Shown here in pieces: positions 24,426 through 37,870 of a stretch of 64,000 nt of DNA. The position numbers were made by a program, and so were the translations under genes. Source of the DNA: Setaria digitata (Eukaryota > Nematoda > Chromadorea > Rhabditida > Setariidae); assembly GCA_003640385.1 (NCBI GenBank), contig RCAB01000279.1, positions 1 through 64,000 of the forward strand, written 5' to 3'. How positions within the stretch are numbered: the first letter of the stretch is position 1; each line of letters starts with the position of its first letter. The notes under the pieces were generated by a model. The model searched no databases. It was not told where the DNA came from and saw nothing but the letters and a program-made list of their open reading frames with translations.

Positions 24426-25227
24426 AACTCTACTGTTGTGACGTAACTGTTTTTCATTGAATAAATTTGTTTATGCATTGTTATTTCCCAAAGCATTTCG
24501 TAGTCTTGAGAGTATTTGAAGTCAAACTTCTTTAGTGTCATCGATCTTTAGATGAAAAGTGAGCAGGGTTCGTTCCGCAAGTTACTCGCCCTTCCGTTCT
24601 ACAGATCTTCTTCAAAAAGCATTAGATGACGATGTTTCCCGTTTTTTTTTTTCTTTTGGCATGTAGTCTGGATATCAGCTTGGGATGACATTGAATTGAA
24701 TCTGTTCATTTCTAAAACTGACTTGCTTTGAAAAAAAGTGTCTGAAATTATAACAAGTCACAGTTATTTTCTCAAAGGAAAGTAAACCATTGCAACATTT
24801 CCTGACATGCATGAAATAAGGAATAAAATACGCTGCTGCACTGTTTCTGACCTTAAAACTCGATATGTCGGTAATTTTAACTGATTTCTTGACAATAATG
24901 GAGGTCCTTTCACAATGTTTCAGCATACAGCTTATATAACTTCCAAAAAAGCTAAGACTAATAACACGGAAGACATGCTTATGACATAATAACAAAAGAC
25001 TCAAAGTTTTATGCCGAGGGCTGACGAAAGGTTTGCATTCTACCTAAATCAAATAGAATAGCCGTATAAGGATCATCTTGTACACAATATGTACATAATT
25101 GGAATTAAAACTGAGGCACTACTTCCACGCAAAACTATGCAATTTGGAAAGCACACTGTTGATATGACATTCAATGATAATAGTTGTAAACGATTTCGCA
25201 GTAATCATGAATGCAGTTTAAACGCTT
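24426..25227. other. Convergent 3' region between MAK16 and co-Smad
   Basis: Contains the MAK16 3' UTR with AATAAA at 24460 and, on the other strand, the co-Smad 3' UTR. A long open stretch on the minus strand at 24675-25004 has ordinary AT-rich intergenic composition and no acceptor or domain, so it is not called a gene. Confidence 0.6.
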
Positions 25228-28200
25228 CTAATATTCGTTCTTTTTCAGCAACTGATCTAAAAGCTGTAGTGGTCGATGAAGCTGTAGTTCTACCCAGCAT
25301 GGTGTTTCCTTAATTGATGAGCGATTGTAACCAACACCCCAACCTTTTACAAATGATATCGCTATTATGCAACATACCTGAAGAAATCGATAAGATCAAA
25401 CAAGAAAAAAAAACCAATGTTTTACCATCTTTAGCTATTCACATAGCATTTTACGAACGTATTAAAAAACAATCGGTTATATTTCTCATTTCCTTAATTA
25501 TACTATTCGATGATGACTAACTATCCTTTGAGAAATATTTGCTTTTCATTTTTTTTTTTATTCTCCTTTTTAAATTAGTTTTCTCATTTGCTGTTGTGGC
25601 TGGAAGCTTTGCAACACATCAAACCGTACTTAAGGGTGGAAAAAGAAAGTTAAACTTAATCGTTGGAAAATATTACTTATTAGTAGCAGTGAAAAAAGGA
25701 TTGCGATTTAAAGCGCTTACTCGTCTCAGATCATCAACACCTGTCCCAACATGTTCAATCAACGATGATGCGATATTTGCTGGAGGAAGATAGCCAGCAA
25801 CTGCTGCAGCTTGTGCTACTACTGCTAAACGAGCAGACTTACTCTGGTGTTCCATTTCGGCGAAAGCCCAACGTAAATCAAAAATCTGTAATACAATGAC
25901 TGATCGAAGAAAAAATGAAAAATCAGTTCTGCGACAAAATTAGATTAGAAAAAAGAAATGTTTATTTTACGACACACTTAAGTAGAAAAATCGATTTCAT
26001 ATAATTTGCCACTGAATCAACAATTAAAGAAAATTGTTATTACAACATTAATAATTAACTTAATAATATTAATATTAATTAACTTAATAACTCAACATTA
26101 ATTAATAACCTAATAATTAATTAACCTAATTAATAATTGATGGCATTATTATATTTATCATTTACAGCATGATACCTTACTTTTTTGCTAGGCGACCCAG
26201 AACAGAATTTATGTACCGTTGTTCCATATTCAATATCGTTTTCGAAATCCAAGTAATAACTTCGTACAAAAACAGATTTATGTGACAAGCATTCGAGATA
26301 TACGCTACCATCCCGCTGTGTTGAAATGCGTACTCCTTTCCCAATGTGTAGCCTAAACAAGTGACTTTTGGTATTGAGACTATTTTTTTCCTAAAAGTCT
26401 CAAAAATTAAGAATTTAGATTTTTTTTTTCATAAATACTAGAACATGCAAGCTCAAAAAAAAGGAAGAAAAGCTTTCCTCGCTTTTTCAGAAGCTTCACT
26501 CCTATGCACATTTGAAAGGGCTCCTAAGCAAAATCGACCGTGCTTGGCACCTGCTGGATTAACACCACCATCGATTACTACCTAAATGAGGGTTTTTGAA
26601 ATCATTACAAAATATTTAGAAAATTTCCATAACTAAATATTCCAGAAGTTCTGTGGAGGTTGTGACGAGACCTAAAATTTGGAATAGGTGAAGGTTCAGT
26701 TTTCTGTATACTCAAACATTTACTTTTTTCATTAGTGCACTGTTGTTTAAAAATTTCGCAAATTGATAATCTTTTCAAATTTTAAATCCCCAGAGTGCTT
26801 CCTTATTGCATTACATACCTCAGTTCGATCTTTACGAACTCGAAATGTTTCACCAATTTGCGTATCCAATTCGTAATATGATATAGAGCACCAGTGATCG
26901 GGCACTGCAAAAAGAAAACTATACAAAAATTCCAAGCACCTTTCCGGTAATAACACTTTTTACATAGAAAAATTGAAAATTCACAGATAAAATGTTTAAT
27001 TGATGGAATGGGATAAGTGAATACGGTACTTGGTGTGGTAGGTAAACGCACTGAATCCAAATTATCTGAAAAAAAAAATGAATATATCAAATTTTCTCAA
27101 AAACTTTGGTCTAATGAACCAAGTTTAAATGAGAAATAAATGAGCAATAGCAAATAAGAAGAAAAGAAATAAACCTCACCATTTAGATTACGGAATTAAA
27201 AAAAGAAATGGACTTCAACTTACATCTACAGCGGCCACTTGAATAATTACACGAATCATTCATTTGTTGGAAGTTCGCTGAAAAAAAAAAAAAACGAAAT
27301 AGTTTCAAAATGACCCAGATATTCGACAATTTTGAGTGAGTGAAAAGATTAAAAACAATATTTAAATTAACGAAATAAAAGAAAATCCCATGCGATAAAT
27401 GTTAACTTTCGAAATATTTGAGGCATAGATAGCTGGTGGTTAGTATATATTTGCAGTACAGACAGAATGTTGAACAAAAACTGGGTTTGGAAGTTCACTT
27501 TTGATGATTCGAAAAAAGGATAATGGGAGAGGTATGGAATTTTATTTTTTATTTTTTAAATCAGAAGACGCATGGGTACAAAACAAATCATTTTTGATTT
27601 GGGATTTGCATGAATTATCTTCATTTAAGTTTCTTTTTTGTATACATATATTTGGTTAAGAATGAGAATGAAAAAGGAAGGATTGATAGCGTCAATTTGA
27701 AATTACCATTGACAGTGTATATGTTACAAAATGTCATTACCCTGAGAATGTTGCTGATATAGAGCGGATGAATTTGCTGCTGATAAAACGCAATTTTGAT
27801 TCAGCCAAGCATTTCGTTCATCAGCGTTGGCGCCATCACTGGTGCCACTTGACAATATGTTCATTGCTCCGGATGATGCCACGTCACAATATGAATTCTA
27901 AAATTAAACCTCAAATTCGAAATTTCTCGAAAATGCAATTTATCCTCTTCGGAATTACAATATCAACACAATTTTTTTAGAAATTTCTGTTAAATTTGGA
28001 AACTAGGCTTAAATTTTAACTGATACTTGAAAAATTTAAATATAAGTGTTTTCAGTAATTTAGAGATCAACAAATTAAGCAATAGTACTTATTATCAACT
28101 TCTAAGTAATCAATTTCCATAATCGCAAACGGAACTAGGCGATTTAAGATATTTTTTCCCACCAAATCACATACAACTTACTTCAATGGATAATGACTGA

Positions 28201-31097
28201 GGGGTAATTTGCGCTTGGGCTAAATGTCCTGATACAACATTACTAGATAATGGGTTTACTATTGTCGCTTGCGATGATGAAGATGGTATAGCCAATACAT
28301 CCAAACGAAGAGTTGACATATCTACAAATGAAAGTGGCTACCAAATATCGGCTCAAGTTTAGCGATAATATGAAAACAAAAATATTAGCAAAACTGAATA
28401 AGAAAAAGGAAATGTACCAATGTTTCCTATGCTTGATGATACAATTCGTTCATAATGATACGGATTAATGCAAATTACATCCTGAAAAGCCGTAAAAGTT
28501 ACCAATTTCGGAAGACGAATAAATACTTAGAATCTGATAGATACTACAAAACAGTCTTCGAGCTAGCAAAGTATTAAAATCATGAGGCGCCCTGACGATA
28601 AGAAAAAAAGAAAAATTATTTCGATTCCTTCACAAGCTGAAATCTCAATCGACACACTATCTAGCAAAATCGCATTATGTTAATCATCATTAGGATTATT
28701 ATATATTTTTAAATTACGACATACCTGGTTATCGGGTGCTACAGCACAAATTGCTAATTTTTGCAATTCATTTTTGTTAACGTTTGGCCAACGCCAGATC
28801 CGAGCATAAACCACGTGTGGGACACCTTTCCGACCAGCAACCTGCAGCCGCCCATCTAAGGACCTCTGTAAAAATGAATGCCACTAATATTTTCTTCAAA
28901 AAAGTAACTTGGATGAAAATGGAATGTTTCAAATAATCTACGAATTTAACACGGCATTTTTCCCGAATGACAATGAACGAAAAATACTTCCCATGCTTCA
29001 TAACACTTTAAATGCAAACTACTTTAACCGACTCGAGCGTTCACAAATGCAAAGGCATATCAGATAGATTTAAAGTGGATACTGATGAAATTTACTTTTA
29101 TGCACCTATTAATTGAATTATCTGTGATATAACAGTAATCGCTGACACGATGAATTTACCTGGATAGTAACACAAGACGTAGGCTGTTTTCCAGCTGAAG
29201 TTACAGCAGTAATTAAATTCTCTAACTCATTTCGTTTATCTTTCAGCTTCTTTACCAAACTTTCGATAGCTTTCCGAACAAATTCAGCATCTTCACCGCC
29301 CTGGAAATATGCATTTCCTTTTATTAGTTGTTTGACAACACAAGAAAATATTTGCATCATGCATATTTTCCGAACAATACTTTCATAAATAAATGTTAAG
29401 GATGACTATGAATTTTAATATTTCAACTGGATGTTTCTGTCAAAAAAAGTAAAGATATGAGTAGTTTTGAGAAAATAAGAATTTTCAAAAATGAAATAAT
29501 ACTATTGAATTCAAAGTAAGTGCGAATTACAACTGAACCTAAAGAAATTAAAGCTGCAAAACAATGGCAGTAGTAAAAAAGGAAGTATCTGGAATTCACT
29601 TTCGACAAAATTATAAATAGAATAACAGTAAACCTGCTGATAGCATTGCAAGACGTGGGCGATTTGAGCGCATGGGTCCGTAGCAGATGCAGTAGCATGA
29701 TGCGACGAGGATGGTATCGGATTTCCTGGGTAGTCACTTTGTTGAAGTGTTTTGTCTAACATCTGTAGAGGGATCACATCTTTCCACATGTTAAAATGAA
29801 TTAGGATTAATCGGAATAAATTAACAAACGATTTGGAACAGGAAAATATGGAGACAAATTTTTGCAGCTTACAGGATTTGGTACAAAGTGTAAATTTTAT
29901 GCCAATCTTGTAACGTCTATCTATGAATATTATTAAATTTCCGCCACAAAATTTTCAAGTACTATCACATAATGTATATAAGAAACGTTTCGAGCAACCA
30001 TCGTTACTTAAAATTGTAATTTAAAGATTATATCTCGATATAGAGAAAATTACGGGGTATAATCGAAATTCTAAGAGGAACTCTTTCAATAGTTTGTTAT
30101 GAAGTATAAAATTACTAACCGGTGCATGCATATTATGTATGTTCGGAATTGGCTGATACTCATAAAAGTTGGGTGAAAACGGCACAGGGCCTGGTAATCT
30201 CATTCCAGATGCAACTGCTAAATTATCCGGATAATGCTGTATAGCAGGGATACCATGCTGCTGAATTTTCGAGGAAATAATTTATAATTATAAACAAATA
30301 ATCAAGTAAAACTTCGGATTTTTTTTTGGCATTAAATTTCTTGATATTATATTGATGAATCAAAATTACAAAATTCTTGGCGAAAATTCCTAACCAGTCA
30401 TATTTGGAACATACTAAAGGGTCTCAAAACCATAAACTTACCGAATGCACTTGCTGTTGCCGCATGAACATTTGATGATGTTGCTGTTGCTGCTGATGTT
30501 GTTGTTGCTGTTGTAAAATAGCTGGAATATTTTCAATGTTTCCTGAAACTCATCTTAATATTAATTCTATTCAAACTAGTATAGAATGCACAAATGTTAA
30601 AACACTGCAAGAACAAAAATTGTCTGAAGGTAACTTCATTCCTTAAATAAAGTCAAAAAAACTAATACGAAATCATGGAATTCCTGTTGATGAATGTACA
30701 AAAGTAATACATAAATTTCTTGTTTTTTAGCATTTTCCAAGAAAAAAATGTGCATAGCTGAAGAAAATGAAAAAAAAAACACCCGAAATTAGGAAATTTC
30801 ATGATTAATGATGTTATATTTGAATAAAATAAAAGGTTACACTGATGCAATGACAAATTCAGCATTTATCAACAGAAATGACAGAAAAAATGAATAACCT
30901 GGCATTTGCGGGTTTAATATTTGTTGTAATGGTACTTGTTGCTGTTGTTGATGAAGTAACCCAGTACCATCAGTACCATCCAAAAAACCATTGAAGAATT
31001 GCACCGGTACACAAGTTGTATTAGTAGCCGTAGTTGTAGCACCAACTATAGACACCGTATTCGATTGCTGATGTATTAAACTACCCGTATTCAACAT
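25228..31097 (-). CDS. Co-Smad transcription factor (SMAD4 / SMA-4 type)
   Basis: Co-Smads join receptor-activated Smads in the nucleus to relay TGF-beta and BMP signals; in worms this pathway controls body size, dauer-like arrest and male tail form. Exons (minus, 5' to 3'): 30899-31097, 30442-30542, 30120-30260, 29634-29762, 29160-29300, 28725-28865, 28418-28481, 28182-28321, 27741-27897, 27224-27277, 26985-27065, 26819-26904, 26478-26581, 26181-26352, 25721-25885, 25228-25377; 2025 bases, 674 residues. N-terminus: polyglutamine runs. MH1 is about residues 178-300: [35 protein letters not shown], the DNA-binding hairpin [20 protein letters not shown], and the zinc site C...[12 protein letters not shown]2 is about 450-674: [39 protein letters not shown], the Ala-rich helix [11 protein letters not shown], and the L3 loop [20 protein letters not shown]. 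It lacks a C-terminal SSxS phosphorylation motif, as expected of a co-Smad. The exon at 26478-26581 has a non-GT donor. The first exon stays open upstream of 31097, so an extra 5' exon is possible. Assignment to SMA-4 rather than DAF-3 is not settled. Confidence 0.93.
26353..26477 (-). other. Apparent GA-AG intron in the co-Smad MH2 region
   Basis: On the minus strand exon 26478-26581 ends ...GAA AAA GCG AG and exon 26181-26352 begins G CTA CAC ATT, which restores the conserved EKA-R-LHIGKG. The intron then starts GAAAGC. A single base change (plus-strand T at 26476 to A) would make a normal GTAAGC donor, so this is either a rare GA donor, a variant allele or a sequence error. Confidence 0.75.
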
Positions 31098-31427
31098 ATT
31101 TATTCCAAATATTCTGAAAACAAAACCAATTACTTGCTTTTTACTAATTAAAAGAATTATTCAACATTAATAATTATGATGAAAAAAATAACGAAATAAT
31201 AGAAATAAAAGGATTACTACCTTCGAAATAAATAATCAGTGAATACGACACTCATAGAAAGCATCAAATAATACCAACATTAGAAAATATGGAGGAAAAA
31301 TAAAGGTAAAACTATTACAGAAATCAAAATTTGAGAGAAATAATAGTGCATAATTTCTTTCGGCTACAAAAAGGCGGAAAATGCTGATCCTAGTAACTAA
31401 TTAATGTGACACCAAGCTATAACTTTT

Positions 31428-31790
31428 AGGCATGAATCCAAACTTTTCAACTGCACAAGTTTGTTTAAGTTAATGTAATTAAGATTATTACAACATAAGT
31501 TAATTAACTAGTAATGTGATGGTGTAAACATGTACTGGTAAAAATTCCTTGTAAGCATTTCCGTATTTTTAACGTTTAAATCTAAAAATCAAAGAAAAAT
31601 ATTACAGCAATTCCCATCTATCTATGGCATCATACAAATATTACCTTTTATTTCAATTTGGAAATTATATGATCATAAAGACAATCAATTTGTTGTAACT
31701 TTTTTAACTCCACAACAAGTTGTGTTTAATTCGATGTAATTTAGATTATTACAGCATAAATTACTAGCAATACCATTCATAATGTTATAA
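31428..31790 (+). repeat. Diverged direct duplication of about 95 bases
   Basis: Sequence at about 31,428-31,525 (aactttt-caact, aagttt, ttaatgtaattaagattattacaacataa) is matched at about 31,697-31,790 by aactttttt-aact, aagttgtg, ttaattcgatgtaatttagattattacagcataa. Similarity is visible over roughly 95 bases with scattered differences. Neither copy codes for protein. Confidence 0.55.
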
Positions 31791-32274
31791 AGGTACTTAC
31801 CAACAATTCACCTATTTAGTAACACCCTTAACGCATAATATTATTGACACAGCAACTTACGACGTTTTATCTTTCAAAAGAAGCAATAAACTGAAGAGGT
31901 TTTATAGTGCTGTATTACATTATATACGTGGATGCATACAAATGTCTTTGCAAGTCTAAAAAAGAATTTAAAACTCATTTGCGAAAATAATGCAGTTTGG
32001 TTTGTAGCAATACTAAGCAAGTGAAACTGTTGTAATTTGAAAGAAAAGTAGAAAGAAAGAAAGGAAGGGAAGAAAGGTGGCAAAAAATGCGACGAGTAGA
32101 AAGACTGGTGATAATTTCATTAATTACAATTTTATATGCAATTTACATATATAATTAATTTCTCTTCTTGCTAATTGAAGTGGAAATCAAATGACGAGAG
32201 TGAAAGGTGAAAAATGACAGCAAGATAGCAAGAAGAAATGTTCAGCAATCGTTAGTTAGATCGATCTTTGAAAA

Positions 32275-32620
32275 TGCCAATAATGATAATAACGATAACG
32301 ATGAGAGAATGATAACATTGCATAATGTTCTTAGTAATGGTAATGATAACGACAACTGTGACGATGATGACGGTGGTGTGGTGTGCTCAGTTGATAGTAA
32401 TGGAGTAAAAATGTTGCTCATAATGACAATGGTAATCGTTCTAGTGTTGATGGTTGTGGTGACGATGATAATGATGATGATCGGCAGTGGTACGTATGCA
32501 TTAGGTGATGTAATGGTGGTCGTTTGGGGTGGGATGCTGATGACGATAGTGATGATGGTAATGCTGATAATAGTGATGACCGCGATGATGACAACGATGA
32601 TGATGATGATGATGATTGAT
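32275..32620 (+). repeat. Degenerate GAT/ATG microsatellite
   Basis: A long imperfect run of GAT, AAT, GGT and GTG triplets, ending in a purer (GAT)n near 32,595. It keeps long frames open on both strands, but the translations are Met/Val/Ile-rich or Ile/His-rich repeats with no domain. Confidence 0.85.
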
Positions 32621-32791
32621 TTGTAAATTTCTCTTACGGAGGATGGAAGAGTGGGAAGTGTGAGGGAATGAGTAAGAAGAAGGAAAGTTAAAGGAAAAGT
32701 GGGAGAATGAGGAGTGTGAGAATGCAATGGATGGGTACATACAGGAGCAATCGGGTGGAGTAGCGGGCATCAATAACAGTCATTGACTTTA

Positions 32792-32900
32792 TGTGCAAAC
32801 GAAGTAGCAACACCTGCAGCTGCAGCTGCAACTACAACTGCAACTGCACTTGCATTTGTAGTATTAGTGGAAGGAGCAGCATCACGAAGTACAGTTGGCT
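32792..32900 (-). other. Possible Ala-rich upstream exon, minus strand
   Basis: On the minus strand, after a good acceptor (ttactctaacag), the sequence reads PTVLRDAAPSTNTTNASAV followed by a Val/Ala run, and a GT donor follows a CTGCAG run near 32,817. The repeated CTGCAACTG unit also makes a simple explanation possible. It might be a 5' exon of the co-Smad gene, whose first called exon stays open upstream. Unproven. Confidence 0.25.
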
Positions 32901-32999
32901 GTTAGAGTAAATAAATTTCAGTCAGTAATGACGATGGTAGCGATGGTGGTGTGTAAATTCCATTTTTGAAATGTTTCAATCAGAAATTGATATAATATA

Positions 33000-33440
33000 C
33001 TCATATTTGTATAATAATCATCATTACAATCATTATTATTATTACTATCATCATCATCATTTTGCACTCTGAACTTTATTATATGCGTTAATAATTTGTA
33101 CAGTGATTATACCATTTTATTATTATCGTTATTATTGTATTATAATTTATATTACGAATGGTAATACATAATCGTGATTTTATCATGAATTGTACTGTTG
33201 TAATTATATGAACATGGTAGTATAATTTACTCGGCTATAACCGTATGGTTTTGTTATGGTGATGATATTAAGATTTGCATTGTTGTAATCGTACTATGAT
33301 TTGCATTATCATCACACTGTTGATAGTGTTATAACTTTTATTAATATAATCGTAGTATGATTTTAATTATGATATTATTATCGTTATTGTTAAAAAAATA
33401 TTAATATAATTTGCATTATTAAAATCAGTTATATTGTAAT
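33000..33440. repeat. ATT/ATC-rich imperfect microsatellite
   Basis: Runs of ATT, ATC, ATA and GTT triplets on the plus strand (tcattattattattactatcatcatcatc and similar, degenerate). No exon is seen. Confidence 0.7.
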
Positions 33441-36099
33441 CAACATGTTTGAGTTTATGGTTTCGTTAGAGGGAGTAAAGATGCTGTAATAATAGCAATT
33501 GTATTTATAATAACTCAGTTATTGTATATGCATTGCTATAACAATAACGATTAATTGTTCTAATAAATCAGTTATTGCATGAGTAGCATCAAAATCCTGA
33601 TTAATTGTTGTGACTAATAAATAAAACGTTTGAGCCACCATTGATGTTTTTTTTGTATTGGTATAATGATACAGGCTCTTTGTCGTGATTAACTTAAATG
33701 TACAGCATTTAGGCTATAACAGTTGTGTCTATAATCTAAAAGCTGATCGCAAATTTCCAGTCATTTCTAGTTGGCTAGCTAAAACGAAACAATGAACTAG
33801 ACAAATGAAGCAAATTTAATTTGCCTATCCAGCACGGGAAACACATCTAAAGCTTCGAAGCTTCAGCTGGTAGAGGGGAAAATACTATGAGTTTTCCCCT
33901 TCCAGACGACGCATATATACTTTCATCGATTCTTCTAAACGATGTTGTCCGCTATTTGTTATATTCCATTTTCATTTGCGATCATTCTGCTTTTTCTTTT
34001 TTTTCTCTTTTTTTTTGTTTTTTTCTCTTTGTTCTCAATTTAATGTATGTCACTTTGATAAGGTTTCCTACGAAATGGTCTGTACAAATAATTTAGATCT
34101 TCGTATTTTAATTGTTTATTAAATTCAATCAAATTCTTTATTTGATAATCTTAGTAAACGTTTTTGTTTATGAGATTGTGCCGAAGTTTATGATATTTAT
34201 AATATAAGTTTAAATGTATCCATCTGTTTATTGAATGGGACGAATGTTAGTTGTTATCCATTATCCACACTTACTAGTAGCAGTATATTTAGTCATCGGT
34301 TTTTGTTTACCTTACCTTTTGCTCTTGTTATTCTCATCTTGTAGGTAATTCCATTATTATTTATATTTGTTGTTTGTTTCTTATTATTATTTATCACCTT
34401 GCATTTATTGTTTATCATTGATTATTCATTTTCCTTACTTTTATTTACTGTCAACTATTTACCATTTTTTCATTATTAATTATTTATTATGAATCACAAG
34501 CAGTCGTTACTAATTATTCATTATTCTTAATTTCAAACTTTATTATCATTCCCTATTAATTTTTATTATCAAATATCACTAACTTTTCTTAATTACTGTT
34601 GTTGTTGTTGTAATATTTTTATCGTTTAGATTTAATATGTGAACAGAATGTTTTTATTCGTTATTTTGGAAAGTAATGAAATTTAAGGTGATTTAACTCA
34701 GTGATTGAAATTTTTGACAATTTGCCCCGAATTTCGTAATACTTTTGGAACAGTCACCGAAACAAAGAAATTCTCGTTGTTAGTGAATTCGTTGAAGGGA
34801 GGAAAAAAAAGCAATTGTTTAGTATCATCAGTATTATACACACGAATCAACGGAAAGTGATCCATATATCCAGCCGAGATTTCCGGTACTGTTAATCATC
34901 ATCTATTTACTATAATCATCTCTATCAAAGAAAAAAAAAAGAGAAGACATTAGTTAGTTGTCTAGAAGTTTATAATCATTAGCAATCGTTAATCAGCAAA
35001 GTGATTAAATAGAAAAATGAAAGGGACTGAAATTTGTTGTCTAGAAAAAAGAAACAAAAAAAACGGGAAAAAAAGAAGAAAGGCAACTTCTGATGAGAAA
35101 AAGTTAAGCCACTTTTTTTTCCTCTTTTCTTCTATTACCTCATCTGTTTGCTATTTTCTCTATCACGAAATTTTATGGATTCTTGTAATTAGCATTTTAA
35201 CAAGCAATGAATTCATCATTCTTTTATTTTTTATTTTTTGAGAGTAATATGTCGGATTTCTTCGAATAATTTAATTCATCTTTAAATTATACAATTTGTT
35301 AAAGGCAGTGCTTGTTAACTGTAATATTAATCAAAAGTACTGATATATTTATAACTTTTGATTTTTTTCAATGAAATTTTACGAAAAAAATTCCTTGTTA
35401 GTTAATGTAGATGGAATGTTTTCCAATTTTTCATACCTCTTTATTGTAATTTCATCATTGAAATTACCTTCAGTAATAATAAATTTTGCAGTAAACTAAT
35501 AGATATGTATCAGCAAATATAGTAAAAATAAGTTTCAACGGAAGCGACTCAATATTATTTAAGTATTTATCACTTAATTAGTCATAATCAATATTAAAAA
35601 TGTTTTGAGCATGTTGCATATTTGAATATGATTTTCAGTTAACCACTTATTCTCTAAAAATGTTGAAATTTCGCCAAAATCATTGCAACATATAATTAAT
35701 GATCAAGTATCAATGAAAGATAAAGCAATGCGTAAACTTAATCACAACAAGCATGAAATAGTCAAGTGAATATAATTTAGTGATTATAAATCTGATGGTA
35801 ATAGTAATAGTGAAAATGTTCAAAAAGAAATTGAAAAGAAAGGAAAATATTGCATGATATTGATTGTAAAAATTCGCTTAATTAACTCAGCAACAACAAT
35901 AATTTTCAAACTTGTTGGAGTAATTTTCGTTATGAAGAAAAAATTTTTAAAAAAGAAAAAAGTCGTACAGAATATTACACTCAGAATTTAATGAATGTAT
36001 GGTAATAAATCACCATTTGAAGAAATCTTCTGTTTCTTCTTTGGTTTCAAAAATCATTTTCTATTTTTTTTTTTACCGCTGGAGAAAATGTACAGACTC

Positions 36100-36500
36100 A
36101 CATGTGAAGAAATATATTATTTGTATCACAGTTATTATTATCACATCGATACACTGATAAATATTGCCATAAGTGTAATTGCAGTCCTGTACAGATATGC
36201 ACTATTATAATTACCATTATCATAATACCCACACTTACATATTTATTTATTGTCGGCGTTGTAATTGTTCTTATCGCATCTTTGTATAAATACATTATCA
36301 TTATTATAATTATTGTTATCATGAATGAATACAGATAAATCACCTCCACTGTATAAATATGGTTTTCGCATTCCATCCAGATAATATTTCATCATTGTTA
36401 TAAATGTCGTTATCACACTCACACACAGATACATTTTCATTTATATTTTATCGTTATAATCACTGTTATCACATCATTACTGTTGTTATTGATAAAGTAA
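36100..36500. repeat. ATT/ATC-rich imperfect microsatellite
   Basis: Degenerate repeats of ATTATTATC-type triplets with recurrent cacac and gttatc words, including short repeated phrases such as cacagatacatt and tgaatacagataaatc. Open frames here are Tyr/Ile/Asn-rich and have no domain. Confidence 0.6.
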
Positions 36501-37614
36501 TTATTCGAAAGTTGTGAAATGATCAGATAGTAGGTGAAAAGGAGGAAAGGAAGAAAAATATGTTGTGAAGGCATTTCGTTTTATTCCAGAAAATGATACT
36601 ATGGTAATAGATGTATCCCGTACTTATGATTTTTTCTTTTCTAACACTTTTCAAAATTCTTTATTGAATCAAAAAATAATTTTTTTTTTTTCATTTTCGA
36701 AATTTTCATAAGCAAGATAGTTAAGCGAATAAACAGATGAATAAACATACATTACTCTCTGCTGAGTTTTTGTTTTGTGTTGGAAGAAAAATTTCTTCAA
36801 ATTTTAATGAATCAGCATTTTTTGATTCACAAAGTTTATCATTACAACTGTTTACGTTGTCCATCCATCAATGTCGGCAAGCAAAAAATAGTAGCCAGAT
36901 AATGATGGTAATGATAACAATAATAATGACTGTGATTAGATAATGATAACATTGTGGTAATAAACTAAGAAAATTTAGTGATTATGATATCAGCAACATA
37001 TAAAAATTATTATTCTTAATTGTTAAAGATAGTAACAAGCAGTAATAAATGTAAAATGAATCATGCTGGAATATTCAATTCTGTTTTTGTTTATTTTTTT
37101 TATTTTTATTTTTTTTTTTTCATACAATAAACTATTCAGGATTAGTAATGTTTTTAGATTTCAAATCAATTGACGAATAGTAATTATATGCAATGATGAT
37201 ATTAACTAATCATTAGCATATTGGTAACAAAATAATAAATAGAAAAGGAGATCATTACTAATTAGTGAAAATAACCATATTAATAATATCAAAAGCTAAT
37301 AATTTTAAAAATGAATTATAAAAGTGATAATAATAACTTAAATCGATCAAGCAATAAAAAGAAAAATAAAATATTAATGGCAGCAATGAACAATGACAAG
37401 TAAAAACTGTAGAAATGTTGAACGGAAATGAAAATTAATAATAATTTGTTATAATAATGAAAATAATAATCACTTGACCAGGAAATAATTTGAAAAAAAA
37501 AAAGAAATTTTTTAATGATTCATTCATTCTATCACATAAAAATTTAAAAATCCCAACATTTTGACTAATTTTAATTGACGTTGTGGATCGTTTTTATAAT
37601 TCCTACAATTACTG

Positions 37615-37870
37615 CTTTATTATTATTATTATTGTTATTATAATTATGATTATAACAATAACAGTAATTATTATTGTTGTTATTATTATTGTTAATTATT
37701 ATCATTATTTATTATTATTATTGTGTTTATTGTGCTATTATTTTTATTGTTATTTTTTCATTATTGTTATTTTTTGGTATTGTTATTTTTTCGTTATTAT
37801 TATTTTTTGTTATTATTATTTTTTATTATTTATATTATTATTATTAATTATTGTTATTATTGCCAATTAT
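37615..37870 (+). repeat. (ATT)n microsatellite
   Basis: Nearly uninterrupted ATT/GTT/TTT triplets for about 250 bases. The open frame it creates is a Leu/Ile/Tyr/Phe string and is not a gene. Confidence 0.9.

Noticed and set aside
24675..25004. A 109-codon minus-strand frame downstream of the co-Smad stop
   Set aside because: It has ordinary AT-rich composition, no acceptor or domain, and lies in the convergent 3' UTR region.
25015..25090. Minus-strand reading DDPYTAILFDLGRMQTF ending in a stop
   Set aside because: Protein-like but downstream of the co-Smad stop at 25228-25230; no acceptor in phase. Judged chance in the 3' UTR.
32207..32773. Long open frames on both strands (up to about 160 codons)
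   Set aside because: They follow a degenerate GAT/ATG microsatellite; the translations are Met/Val/Ile or His/Ile/Thr repeats with no start context, splice sites or domain.
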